From NCBI GenBank assembly GCA_005887995.1, contig VBJD01000042.1:1-48868 (forward strand): 48,868 nt of DNA. The letters run 5' to 3'. The position numbers and the translations under genes were made by a program. The stretch comes from Chloroflexota bacterium. Its GTDB lineage: Bacteria > Chloroflexota > Limnocylindria > P2-11E. Shown piece by piece: positions 32,878-41,467 of this stretch (positions within the stretch are counted from its first letter, which is position 1; each line of letters begins with the position of its first letter). The notes below the pieces were generated by a model. The model saw nothing but the letters and a program-made list of their open reading frames with translations, was not told the origin of the DNA and did not search any database.

Positions 32878-34640
32878 GCGCGATCCAGACCTTCGGCACG
32901 TTCGGAGGCGTCGCGAGCACGAACTGGCTCGCGACCGCGAGCGCGATGTCCGTTCTCGAGCGAGGCGGGAACGCGTTCGACGCGGTGATCGCAGGCGCGC
33001 TCGTCCTCATCGTCGCCGAACCGGATCAGAACGGGCTCGGCGGAGAGGTCCCGATCCTCCTGCGCACGCGGAACGGTGAGCTGCGCGTGATCTGCGGCCA
33101 GGGCCGCGCGCCCGCAGCCGCGACGCCTGAGCGCTTCGCGCAACTCGGGCTCGATCTCATTCCCGGGAGCGGCGTGCTGCCCGCGTGCGTGCCAGGGTCG
33201 TTCGATGCATGGATGTTGCTCGCGCGCGAATACGGCACCTGGCCGGTGCGCGAGCTGCTCGCGTACGCCGCGCATTACGCCCGGGATGGCGTCCCCGTGT
33301 CGGCCGGCCTCGCCAAGCGTCTCGGTCGCGCCGCGGAGAGCTTCCGGGATCACTGGCCATCGTCAGCCGAGATCTATCTGGCCGATGGCGTGCCGCGCGT
33401 CGGTTCACTGCTGCGCAACCGTGCGCTCGCGGCGCTCCTCGAGCGCATCGTGCGCGAGGCCGAGGCCGCGTCGAGCGATCGCGTGCGGCAGATCGAGGCC
33501 GCGCGACGAGCATGGCGCAGCGGTTTCGTCGCGGAGGGCGTGTTCAGCTGGCTGCGCGACCGCGCGGTGCGCGATCTTCAGGGCCGCAGCGACGTCGCGC
33601 TGCTCGCGCCCGACGACTGGGCGGCGTTCGAGGCCACGATCGAGGAGCCGATATCCGGCCGCTTCGCCGACGCGACGATCTACAAGGCCGGGCCGTGGTC
33701 GCAGGGCGGCGTCCTCATCGAGACGCTTGCGCTCTTCGAGGGAACGGACGTCGCGCGCGAGACGCGCGAGAGCGGCGCGTACGCGCATGCGCTTATCGAG
33801 GCAGTGAAGCTGGCGATGGCCGACCGGGAAGCGTGGTACGGCGACCCTGAATTCTCAGACGTACCGATCGCAGATCTTCTAAGCGCCGCGTACGCGCGCG
33901 GGCGGGCCGGGCTCGTCGGTGATCGAGCGTCTACCGAGCTGCGTCCCGGAACGCCTCCGGGCAAGCCGGCCCCGCGACTGCCCGCGCACGTGACGGACCC
34001 GCCGACCGCCGAGCTCGCCGTGGCGAACAAGCTCGCGGCGAGCGCGATCCCCACGCACGGCGACACGGCTCATATCGACGTCGCCGACCGCGACGGGAAC
34101 GTCGTGTCCGCGACGCCGAGCGGCGGGTGGGTGCAGTCGTCGCCGGTGATACCCGAGCTCGGTTTTCCTCTCGGCACGCGCGCGCAGATGTTCTGGCTCG
34201 AGCAGGGCCTGCCGAATTCCCTAGCGCCGCGCAAGCGTCCACGCACGACGCTCACGCCGACGATCGTCGTGTCCGATGACGGCACGATCCTCGGCTGCGG
34301 CTCGCCCGGTGGTGACGCCCAGGATCAGTGGACGGCGCAGCTGCTCGTGCGTCATCTCGCACTGGGCATGTCGATACACGACGCGGTCGAAGCGCCGACG
34401 TTCAACAGCCTTGACATGCCGCTCTCGTTCTGGCCGCGTGCACGACGACCCGGCGTCGTCCAGATGGAAGAGGACTGGGACCACGACGTGATCGCGGACC
34501 TGCGGCGGCGCGGACACGTAGTCGAGCTGGTACCCGCCCGCACACAGGGCTGGCCGTGCGCGGTGCGCGTCACGCGCGATGGGATCTATTCAGCCGCGGC
34601 GAGCGCGCGGGGGCGCGCATGCGCCGCAGCTGTGCGGTAG
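32796..34640 (+). CDS. Gamma-glutamyltransferase family protein, second paralogue
   Basis: A 614-residue frame from ATG 32796. It contains SVLERGGNAFDAVIAGAL, EPDQNGLGGE, the nucleophile about Thr424 in HGDTAHIDVADRDGNVVS, and CGSPGGDAQDQW. There is no signal peptide. It overlaps the dipeptidase end by 82 nt; the first 30 residues are polar and may not be translated, but no good later start lies before the conserved VASTNWLATASA. It differs clearly from the paralogue at 20.3 kb (SGGW after the GNVVSATP strand instead of QTLG). It probably cleaves gamma-glutamyl or related amide bonds. Confidence 0.87.
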   Translation: MRDGYTRDVLAAAEAHRRRDRGDHSLVGAIQTFGTFGGVASTNWLATASAMSVLERGGNAFDAVIAGALVLIVAEPDQNGLGGEVPILLRTRNGELRVICGQGRAPAAATPERFAQLGLDLIPGSGVLPACVPGSFDAWMLLAREYGTWPVRELLAYAAHYARDGVPVSAGLAKRLGRAAESFRDHWPSSAEIYLADGVPRVGSLLRNRALAALLERIVREAEAASSDRVRQIEAARRAWRSGFVAEGVFSWLRDRAVRDLQGRSDVALLAPDDWAAFEATIEEPISGRFADATIYKAGPWSQGGVLIETLALFEGTDVARETRESGAYAHALIEAVKLAMADREAWYGDPEFSDVPIADLLSAAYARGRAGLVGDRASTELRPGTPPGKPAPRLPAHVTDPPTAELAVANKLAASAIPTHGDTAHIDVADRDGNVVSATPSGGWVQSSPVIPELGFPLGTRAQMFWLEQGLPNSLAPRKRPRTTLTPTIVVSDDGTILGCGSPGGDAQDQWTAQLLVRHLALGMSIHDAVEAPTFNSLDMPLSFWPRARRPGVVQMEEDWDHDVIADLRRRGHVVELVPARTQGWPCAVRVTRDGIYSAAASARGRACAAAVR

Positions 34641-34702
34641 TTCCGACTGACGGCTCGCCGCTAGCAACGCGCGATATGCCGGTGCTGTTCCACGCGATGA
34701 GG

Positions 34703-35014
34703 TCAATAGATTTCGTCGCGCTGCATCGCTACGAACTCCGCTCTACGCGTCGCCAGATCCGAATCGGATACGACGTTGGGTTCGACGACCAGGCGCTCGA
34801 GCGCGGCTACCCAGGATGCGTAGTACTCACGCTCGGGCGCGGCCGCGATCTCCGCGATCAACAGGCTACGGAATGTCTCCCATTGAAAGCGCTCGGCGGT
34901 CAGCGCGATGGCCATCCCGAACACGCGTCCCTGCCACGGCGCCGAAAACACCAGCTCGCCGTTCTTCCTGGGGATCCCTTCGAGATAGGCGATCTCGCTC
35001 CGGATATCCGTCAT
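34703..35014 (-). CDS. Nitrile hydratase accessory (activator) protein
   Basis: A 103-residue protein whose ATG overlaps the alpha-subunit stop as ATGA. The start IAYLEGIPRKNGELVFSAPW followed by GRVFGMAIALTA is the hallmark of the small P14K/NhlE-type accessory proteins, which resemble the N-terminal part of the beta subunit and insert cobalt into alpha. EYYASWVAALERLVV is the second conserved block. The frame is intact, although the alpha and beta genes upstream are broken, so it may be left over from a complete operon. The order beta-alpha-accessory is as in Rhodococcus rhodochrous J1. Confidence 0.85.
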   Translation of the reverse strand: MTDIRSEIAYLEGIPRKNGELVFSAPWQGRVFGMAIALTAERFQWETFRSLLIAEIAAAPEREYYASWVAALERLVVEPNVVSDSDLATRRAEFVAMQRDEIY

Positions 35015-35541
35015 CCGACGCTCGCCGGTACCCGAGGGACGGCGACACCGATCATGCAGTCACGTGTCACGACCGCCGCGAGCTCATCCTCGGTCCAATT
35101 GTCGGTGCCGCGTGGCCGCATGGGCAGGACCATGTAGCGGATGTCCGCGCTCGAGTCCCAAACGCGTACGTCGATCTGCTGCGGCAGCTCCAGACCCATT
35201 TCGCGGAGCACCGTGCGCGGCTCGAGGACCGCGCGCGAACGGTACGGCGCCGACTTGTACCAGGTCGGCGGCAAGCCGAGGACCATCCACGGATAACACG
35301 AGCAGAGAGTGCACACGATCACGTTATGGACGCTCGAAGTGTTCTCGACGACGATGAGCTCTTCGGCCTGATGCTCGGTGATCCCTATCTCGGTCAGAGC
35401 CGACTTCGCGTCGCTGAGTAGACGCCGTTTGTAGTCGGGTGAGACCCAGGCATGTGCGACCGCACGTGCGCCCAGGGTGGGGCCGATGTCCTGCTCGAAT
35501 TTGGCGACGACTGAGTCGACCGCCGCTGTGGTGAGAGCTCT
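35011..35541 (-). pseudogene. Nitrile hydratase alpha subunit, cobalt-type, N-terminus missing
   Basis: The alpha frame is open from about 35541 to stop 35011 and aligns with alpha subunits from AAVDSVVAKFEQDIGP to RYMVLPMRPRGTDNW and SRD-like VTRDCMIGV. The metal-binding claw is CTLCSC, the cobalt type, followed by YPWMVLGLPPTWYKSAPYRS. The first 25-30 residues and the start codon are absent; the only in-frame start is GTG 35322, directly before the metal site, giving 103 residues. The frame meets the beta frame out of phase. I read this as a deletion of roughly 150 bp joining beta and alpha; an assembly error would look the same. Confidence 0.8.
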
Positions 35542-36016
35542 CGAACACGACGGTGTAGACGGGCTCCCAGTCCGCGCTGATCAGATGCGCACGCGTATCG
35601 GGCAAAAGGAACGGACCGTGTACAGACTCGACAATGCCTCGCCTTCCCGCGACGTAGCGCGCGAGACGCGTATGACGCTTGGTGTAAACGTTTCGAACAA
35701 TGACCGGATCGCCCGGTGCGAAACGCGCTTCGCGCCTGTGCTCCACTAGCGCGATCGTCTCGTCCCGCGATTCGCGCGTGAGCGCTTCGAGCGCTGTAAG
35801 CCAGCGCTCGTAGTACGCGCTCGCAAGGTACTCCGACGCGGGAATACGTTCGACCGCGTGACGGAACTGATCCAAATTGAAAAGGCCGCGTGCGAGAAGC
35901 AACCGCATCATCGCGTTGACGCGGCCCTCCCATGAATGGTGCACGGCGCGTTCATCTCGCCCCGCGTCGAGCCCGCCGTGGCCGATCACTCCACCCATGT
36001 CATGCGCGCCATTCAC
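35324..36016 (-). CDS. Nitrile hydratase beta subunit, C-terminus replaced
   Basis: The GTG start gives NGAHDMGGVIGHGG, the diagnostic beta N-terminus. FNLDQFRHAVERIPASEYLA with the following YYERWLTALEALT, and RFAPGDPVIVRNV followed by HTRLARYVAGRRGIVESVHG, match family blocks. After EPVYTVVFES (about residue 160) the frame continues for about 70 residues as an out-of-frame reading of the alpha gene, Arg/His-rich and unrelated to the normal ending. The last 25 or so beta residues are therefore lost. Nitrile hydratase converts nitriles to amides, which would feed the amidase at 38.5 kb, but this copy is probably inactive. Confidence 0.8.
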   Translation of the reverse strand: MNGAHDMGGVIGHGGLDAGRDERAVHHSWEGRVNAMMRLLLARGLFNLDQFRHAVERIPASEYLASAYYERWLTALEALTRESRDETIALVEHRREARFAPGDPVIVRNVYTKRHTRLARYVAGRRGIVESVHGPFLLPDTRAHLISADWEPVYTVVFESSHHSGGRLSRRQIRAGHRPHPGRTCGRTCLGLTRLQTASTQRREVGSDRDRDHRASGRRAHRRREHFERP

Positions 36017-36047
36017 GATCCACCAACTCCTAAGTGCTGCGGAACAA

Positions 36048-37340
36048 TTACGCGATCGTCGTCGTAACGATCTCGCTGCCCGAGATGCGTCTCACGATCC
36101 GGCCTTTCTTCATGACGACACGGATGTTCGCATCATCCTCGAGAAGCTCGACACGGCGGACGAGATCGCCCGCGACGACCACGAGGTCGGCATCGTGGTC
36201 CGCGCCGATGACGCCAGCACCGCCGAGCCAGGCCGCGCGAGCCGCGTGAGACGTGGCCGCACGCACGGCGCGCTCGACGGGGATCCCGCACACGCGAACC
36301 AGTAGCACGATCTCCCGCGCGTAGCGACCATGCGGGTGGACCGCGCCACCGGCGTCGGAGCCCACCGCGAACGGCACACCGCGCTCGTACGCGAGGCGCA
36401 CGGCGGCGACCATCCGCTCCCATACGTCGCGGACCCGCTGACTGCCCTCGCTCGGGTAGCCGATCGACGGGCCGATGTGGATGATGTCGTCGTAAACGCC
36501 GAGCGTGAACACGAGCCGCGCGTCTGGATGCGCTGAGAGGAGCTCGATCGTCGGATCGTCGATGAACGATGCGTGCTGCACCGTGTCGACGCCTGCGCGG
36601 ATCGCGGCGCTGATCGCCTCTGGTCCCTCGGCGTGCGCAGCGGTCGAGAGGCCGAGGTCGTGCGCCTGCCCGACGGCGGCCCGCAGCTCCTCGTCGCTGA
36701 AGAACGACGCGCGCCCACGTCGCTTTGATTGAACGGTCGACCCGGAGATCTGGAACTTGATGTTGTCGACGCCGTCCTTGGCCTGCTCGCGAATGACGCG
36801 CCGCGCGTCTTCGACGCCCGAGACGAGTGCCGCGAGCCGCGTCGCGGGATCGAGGCGCATGCTCGACGGCCAGAGATCGAGCGGGCCGCCGACCGGGCTG
36901 ATGATCTGGCCGCTCACGCGCAGTGTCGGTCCCTCGATCGTGCCCTCCGCGATCGCGGCCTTCGTCGCGACTCCGATCTTGCCGCGACAGCCGACGTCGA
37001 GCCCGCCCGTGTAGCCGAAGCGCAGAGCCTTCGTCGCATTGGCGCCGGCGCTTACGGCCGCGAGTTCAAGCGAGCGCGGCCACTCGAGCTGCTGCATCCC
37101 GAGGTGCCCCGAATACGTGAGATGGAGGTGCGCGTCGATCAACCCAGGCATGAGCGTGTCCTGCGACGCGTCGATGCGCGTCACCTCGTCGGCCACGCGC
37201 GGCGCTGAACCCGCGGGTCCGACGTGGACGATCTTCTCGCCGTGGACGAGCACCTCGACGTGATGCGCGACATTCCCCTCGCCGTCGATCAGCGTGCCGG
37301 CGCGGATGAGTACCCAGTGCCCGGCGTCGCCGCTCACCAT
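36048..37340 (-). CDS. Amidohydrolase family protein (imidazolonepropionase/prolidase-like)
   Basis: From ATG 37340, 430 residues, overlapping the M24-like gene stop by 7 nt. N-terminal small domain LIRAGTLIDGEGN, then the metal site LIDAHLHLTY (HxH). Further ligands are the likely carboxylated Lys in VDNIKFQISGS, His in STAAHAEG, His in VQHASF and Asp in VGSDAGG. The C-terminal A-TSHAARAAWLG and GADHDADLVVVAGD segments are typical of Xaa-Pro-dipeptidase-like amidohydrolases. It should hydrolyse a cyclic amide or a dipeptide. Metal ligands are complete, so the enzyme should be active. Confidence 0.87.
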   Translation of the reverse strand: MVSGDAGHWVLIRAGTLIDGEGNVAHHVEVLVHGEKIVHVGPAGSAPRVADEVTRIDASQDTLMPGLIDAHLHLTYSGHLGMQQLEWPRSLELAAVSAGANATKALRFGYTGGLDVGCRGKIGVATKAAIAEGTIEGPTLRVSGQIISPVGGPLDLWPSSMRLDPATRLAALVSGVEDARRVIREQAKDGVDNIKFQISGSTVQSKRRGRASFFSDEELRAAVGQAHDLGLSTAAHAEGPEAISAAIRAGVDTVQHASFIDDPTIELLSAHPDARLVFTLGVYDDIIHIGPSIGYPSEGSQRVRDVWERMVAAVRLAYERGVPFAVGSDAGGAVHPHGRYAREIVLLVRVCGIPVERAVRAATSHAARAAWLGGAGVIGADHDADLVVVAGDLVRRVELLEDDANIRVVMKKGRIVRRISGSEIVTTTIA

Positions 37341-38485
37341 GTCCGGTACTCCGTGCACGACAGACGCTCGCACCCGTCAGCGGTGACGAGCACCGGATCG
37401 GTGAGCGTCGCGCCGCCGTGCCCGACGCGACCGAGACGCGCTTCGAGCACGAGGACCGTTCCCTCAGCGAGCATGCCGGGCTCGCCGGTCCGAAGACGCG
37501 GCGGCTCGTCCAGCCAACAGCCGATGCCGTGACCGACGTAGCCCGCGACCCCGAAGCGGTACGACCACTCGCTCATGTCCTGCTCGGTTGTGACTCGCAT
37601 CGCGGCATCCGACAGCGCTGCGACCGGTGCACCGGCGCGGACCGCGGCGAGCATCGCGTCGAGCATGAGCGCCGCCGTCTCCATCACCCGCCTGTGCTCG
37701 GCGGATGGACGGCCGATAGCCGTGACCCGGCCGATATCCATCTTGTAGCCGCGATATGCGGCACCGACGACGATGTTCAACTGCTCACGATCCGCGAGCC
37801 GGCGACGCTGCGGGAAGCCGATCCCGGTCTCGACCCGCGGACCGCTGAACACCAGCGGCGGGAACGCGGCGCGGTCGGCGCCCGCGCGGATCATCGCGGA
37901 CTCGACCGCGATCGCGACGTCGCGCTCGTCGGCGCCCTCGCTCGCCAGCGCATGGAACGCGTCGACGCCAGCGTCAGTCATCCGCGCGGTCTCGCGCAGG
38001 ATGGCGATCTCCGCTTTGCTCTTGTGGACCGCGAGGTCGAGGAGGAGCGACGGCGCGTCAACAAGACGCGCGCCGGGTCGCAGCTCGCTGATGAGCGCCG
38101 CGAATAACGCCGGGAAGAGCGCGTAGCCCGCCACGCCGACGCGCGTCTCACCACCCGGCAGGCGCTCGGCGACGATCCGCGCCATCTCGGGCAGATTCGG
38201 CTTGACGATCTGCTCGTCCAGCCACGGCATCGCGGGCAGCTCATCCCAGTAGGCGTAGTTGACGAATGTTGCGCGGCCGCCCGGCACGAGCAGGACGACG
38301 TTGACGTCGCGCGGGCCGAAGTGCGGCTCGTATCCGCTGAGGAAAGCGCTTGGGCCGAGCAGATTCGTGGCCGTGAAGGCGATGAGCGCATCCAGACCCG
38401 CAGCACGCGTGGCGGCCTCGACATGACGGCGGCGCTCTGCGAACTCCGCGGCGTCGATGACCTCGGCCTGCTGCAGCGTCGTCAT
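37334..38485 (-). CDS. M24 (aminopeptidase P/creatinase) homologue with incomplete metal site
   Basis: From ATG 38485 (ATGA overlap with the amidase), 383 residues. The N-terminal creatinase-like domain and C-terminal pita-bread fold are present: KSKAEIAILRETARMTDAG, RGYKMDIGR, VGHGIGCWLDEPP. Compared with the two intact M24 proteins in this window, the first metal Asp is Val239 (NIVVG instead of the xIDxxG pattern) and the last Glu is Thr (TLTDPV instead of xIEDxV). The second Asp, the His and the first Glu remain. It may be a metal-independent hydrolase like creatinase, or a non-catalytic partner. Confidence 0.82.
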   Translation of the reverse strand: MTTLQQAEVIDAAEFAERRRHVEAATRAAGLDALIAFTATNLLGPSAFLSGYEPHFGPRDVNVVLLVPGGRATFVNYAYWDELPAMPWLDEQIVKPNLPEMARIVAERLPGGETRVGVAGYALFPALFAALISELRPGARLVDAPSLLLDLAVHKSKAEIAILRETARMTDAGVDAFHALASEGADERDVAIAVESAMIRAGADRAAFPPLVFSGPRVETGIGFPQRRRLADREQLNIVVGAAYRGYKMDIGRVTAIGRPSAEHRRVMETAALMLDAMLAAVRAGAPVAALSDAAMRVTTEQDMSEWSYRFGVAGYVGHGIGCWLDEPPRLRTGEPGMLAEGTVLVLEARLGRVGHGGATLTDPVLVTADGCERLSCTEYRTW

Positions 38486-39867
38486 GCCGCGTCCTCGAAC
38501 GCGACGCCCGCGTGCAACACGTCGCGGTCGGCGTGCCAGCCACCGACGATCTGCAGACCGATGGGGAGTCCCGCGCGCGACGCGCCGCACGGCAGCGCCA
38601 GCGCGGGCAGACCGGCGATGGTGACCGCGTATGTGGCGAGGATCGCCTCGATGACACCGCTCATTCGCCGGCCGCCGACGATCTCCGGGAAGTCGCGCTC
38701 CTTCGGGAACGCGGTCCACGCCGTCGCCGGGAGCAATAGCAGTCGGTAGCGGGCGAAGAACGCCGCGGTCCGCTCCAGATAGCGCGACCGTTGTGCTTCA
38801 GCCGCGCCGGCGTCTTTCGCGAGCAAGCGATCGGCGCGCTCGATGTACTCGCGAAGCCACGCGTTGCCGCTGGCTGCGGCCTGCGCGCGCAGCTCGCTCA
38901 TCACGATGGTCGTGCGGTACGCGCGCACGACTTCGATGATCTCGCGAGCGTCGCGCCAATCCGGCGCGGCCTCCTCGACGTCGCATCCGAGCTCGGCGAA
39001 GCGCCGCGCAGCACGCTCGACGGCCGCGCCGACCTCATCGTCGACCGCAAACAGTCCCATCAGGTCACGCGTCCAAGCGATGCGCCAGCCGCGTACGTCC
39101 GGATCAAGCTCCGGTCCAGGTGCGGGCTCGTCGATCGAGATGGGCACGCGAGGATCAGGTCCCGCCATGACAGACATCATGAGCGCGACGTCGCGAACGC
39201 TTCGCGCGAGCGGGCCCGGGACGCTGAACGGATCGGCGACCCAGGCCGAGGGGAACAGCGGGATCCGCCCCGGCGAGGGACGCAGGCCGACAACGCCGAC
39301 GAGCGAAGCCGGGATACGCACCGATCCGCCGTGGTCGGTGCCATCCGCAAGCGCGCACATGCCGGCCGCGAGCGCGACCGCCGATCCGCCGCTCGACCCG
39401 CCGCATCCGAGCCTCGCGTCGCGCGGGTGGACCGTTTGCCCGAAGAGCGGATTGCGCGTATTGATGCCGACCTCGAACTCCGGGGTATTCGTCTTCCCGA
39501 CGATGATCGCGCCCGCGGCGCGGAGCCGCGCGATGTGAAGCGCGTCCTCCACTGGAACGCTGTCGCGGAACGTCGGCGAGCCGTATGTGGTGCGGACGCC
39601 GGCGGTCGGGATGCTGTCTTTGACCGCGAGCGGAAGGCCCTCGAGGGGTCGGGGTCGCGCGCCGCGCGCCAAGCGCTGCTCGGCCTCGCGCGCTTCGGCG
39701 TTCGCCCGGTCGAAGATCGGCGTCACGATCGCGTTGAGCTCGCCGTTGCGGCGCTCGTACGCCCGACGCGCGGTGTTGACGAGCTCCACGGGCGAGATCT
39801 CCCGCGCCGCGACCTTCGCGACGACCTCGTGCGCAGGAGCGAGCGAAACGTCCAGCGTGGCGCTCAT
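38482..39867 (-). CDS. Amidase signature family amidohydrolase
   Basis: A 461-residue protein with the complete Ser-cisSer-Lys triad: Lys83 (PLAVKDSIPTAG), Ser158 in CGGSSGGSAVALA and nucleophile Ser182 in DGTDHGGSVRIPA. The family also includes GatA-like proteins, but neither gatB nor gatC is near. It hydrolyses carboxamides to acid and ammonia. In the same operon as nitrile hydratase remnants it would complete the route nitrile to amide to acid. The stop overlaps the next gene start, and the enolase-family gene ends 19 nt upstream of its start. Confidence 0.9.
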   Translation of the reverse strand: MSATLDVSLAPAHEVVAKVAAREISPVELVNTARRAYERRNGELNAIVTPIFDRANAEAREAEQRLARGARPRPLEGLPLAVKDSIPTAGVRTTYGSPTFRDSVPVEDALHIARLRAAGAIIVGKTNTPEFEVGINTRNPLFGQTVHPRDARLGCGGSSGGSAVALAAGMCALADGTDHGGSVRIPASLVGVVGLRPSPGRIPLFPSAWVADPFSVPGPLARSVRDVALMMSVMAGPDPRVPISIDEPAPGPELDPDVRGWRIAWTRDLMGLFAVDDEVGAAVERAARRFAELGCDVEEAAPDWRDAREIIEVVRAYRTTIVMSELRAQAAASGNAWLREYIERADRLLAKDAGAAEAQRSRYLERTAAFFARYRLLLLPATAWTAFPKERDFPEIVGGRRMSGVIEAILATYAVTIAGLPALALPCGASRAGLPIGLQIVGGWHADRDVLHAGVAFEDAA

Positions 39868-39886
39868 CGACGCCCGAGCGTCGTGC

Positions 39887-40975
39887 TCATCGTCGGAATT
39901 CCTTCAGCGCGGCGCGATCGGGCTCAAAGCCGAGACCGGGACGGTCGGGTGCGTCGGCCATCCCATCGCGGATCTCGAGCGTGCTCGCCATGAGGCGATG
40001 CATCGCTTCGATGCCCTGCGGCGGGTCGGTCATCTCCACATGCGCGACGATCGGAAGCGCCGCCGCGAGGTGCACGTGGATCTCCGGATACACGTGCGGA
40101 CTCACGGGTACGCCTCGCGCGGCGGCGAGAGCGCAGATCTTCAACGCTTCGGTGAACCCGCCGCAGTTCGTGACGTCCACGCGCAGCGTGTCGGCGAGGT
40201 CGTCGTCGAGGATCCGCTGGAACGCCCAGCGGCCGGTGATGTCCTCACCGATCGCAAGTGGGATCGTCGAGCGCTGGCGGAAGCGCGCGAGCTGCGCGAG
40301 ATGCTCGGACGGGAACGGGTCCTCGATCCACGCAAGGTCGAGATCCGCCCAGCCGCGCACCACGCGAAGCGCCGCCTGCGGATCGCGCCATCCCCAGTGG
40401 GCGTCATACATGAGCTTTGCGTCACCGGCCGCCTCGCGTGCCACGCGAAGACGCTCGGTGTCCGTCGCCAGCTCGCCCGCGGCGATCTTGATCAGGCGAA
40501 AGCCGCGTTTCGCGTAATTCGCGACCTCGTCGCGCAGGGCACGCACGTCGCGGTCGGCGGCGACGTAGCCGCCCGCCATGAGCACGGGCATGCGCCGACG
40601 ATGCCCGCCGAGGAGCTTCCACACCGGAAGCCCGGCGGCCTTGCCTTTCAGATCCCAGAGGGCGATGTCGACCACGCTGAGCGCGCGCATGTAGATGCCA
40701 CGCTGCGCGATCAGCAGGTTGAGGTAGTAGAGCCGATCCCAGAGATGCTCATTGAGGAGCGGATCCTCGCCGATGAGAAGCGGCTTCAGATTCCGTTCGA
40801 TGACCTCGGCGACAGGGGCGTACCGCGCCATGCCCCATCCGAATCCGCTCAGGCCCTCATCTGTCGTGATCTCCACAACGACGTAGTCGCGGGTGTTGTA
40901 CCGGAGGTCGCCCATGATGATCGGGCGCGGAACGGGCACGTCACAGGTCATCGCGCGCACGTCGACGATCTTCAC
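39887..40975 (-). CDS. Mandelate racemase/muconate lactonizing enzyme family (enolase superfamily)
   Basis: A 362-residue protein. Residues 1-125 form the capping domain with SGFGWGMARY and SVVDIALWDLKGKAAGLPVW. In the barrel, Lys163 (RLIKIA) and His294 (SPHVYPEIH, paired with Asp267) are the general bases, and Asp191 (MYDAHWG), Glu218 (WIEDPF) and Glu244 (AIGED) bind magnesium. The combination is that of the mandelate racemase subgroup, so racemisation or dehydration of an alpha-hydroxy or sugar acid is likely. It lies 4 nt after the cupin gene. The exact substrate cannot be told. Confidence 0.9.
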   Translation of the reverse strand: MKIVDVRAMTCDVPVPRPIIMGDLRYNTRDYVVVEITTDEGLSGFGWGMARYAPVAEVIERNLKPLLIGEDPLLNEHLWDRLYYLNLLIAQRGIYMRALSVVDIALWDLKGKAAGLPVWKLLGGHRRRMPVLMAGGYVAADRDVRALRDEVANYAKRGFRLIKIAAGELATDTERLRVAREAAGDAKLMYDAHWGWRDPQAALRVVRGWADLDLAWIEDPFPSEHLAQLARFRQRSTIPLAIGEDITGRWAFQRILDDDLADTLRVDVTNCGGFTEALKICALAAARGVPVSPHVYPEIHVHLAAALPIVAHVEMTDPPQGIEAMHRLMASTLEIRDGMADAPDRPGLGFEPDRAALKEFRR

Positions 40976-40979
40976 GGCT

Positions 40980-41411
40980 TCACGATGTCCACGGCTGATG
41001 CTTCAAACGCGCGAGCCACGGACGCTTTCCGCGTGGTGAGCCGTACAGAAAGAGGATCGCGAGCGGAGCACGTCCGGTGGCGCGGAATCCGTGCGCGCCG
41101 GTGCGCCCCGCCGGGCTGAACACGGCGCTGCGCGCCCTGACCGCGGTCTCGCGGCCATCCGGATGGAGAAGGAACCCAACGCCGGACAGGACGAACTGGA
41201 GCTCGCCCCGACGATGCCAGTGCAAAGGGACGGTGCGGCCAGGCGCGATCTGGATGATCCCGCCGTAGAGATCGGCGCCGTGCACTCGCTCGTGCACGAG
41301 CAGATCGACGCGCGTGCCGGGGACCGCGTCGGGACGCCGAGGCCACGACCGCGGCGGAAGATGCACCGTCACTGGGGCTCGTCGCGCGCGCGTTGCGGTC
41401 CCCTTCCTCAC
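40980..41411 (-). CDS. Cupin-domain protein
   Basis: A 143-residue protein from GTG 41411 (another GTG about 36 nt downstream is possible). The cupin core shows PLHWHRRGELQFVLSGVGF (motif 1 with two His and a Glu) and a weaker motif 2 around FSPAGRTGAHGFRATG. The N-terminal 30 residues are basic and Pro-rich. Single-domain cupins may be isomerases, dioxygenases or ligand-binding proteins. As first gene of the enolase, amidase and amidohydrolase operon it may act on a pathway intermediate. It is divergent from the E1 gene, with only 56 bp between starts. Confidence 0.8.
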   Translation of the reverse strand: MRKGTATRARRAPVTVHLPPRSWPRRPDAVPGTRVDLLVHERVHGADLYGGIIQIAPGRTVPLHWHRRGELQFVLSGVGFLLHPDGRETAVRARSAVFSPAGRTGAHGFRATGRAPLAILFLYGSPRGKRPWLARLKHQPWTS

Positions 41412-41467
41412 GGCGGCGAAGCGTACGACAGGGCACCGTTGTATGTTCCTGCGAAGTGGAGCTCACG

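Noticed and set aside
38791-39993. 400-residue plus-strand frame
   Set aside because: Antisense to the amidase gene; Arg/Asp/Gly-rich as expected for a GC-rich shadow, no domain.
39587-41119. 510-residue plus-strand frame
   Set aside because: Antisense to the amidase, enolase-family and cupin genes, all of which have full catalytic motifs.
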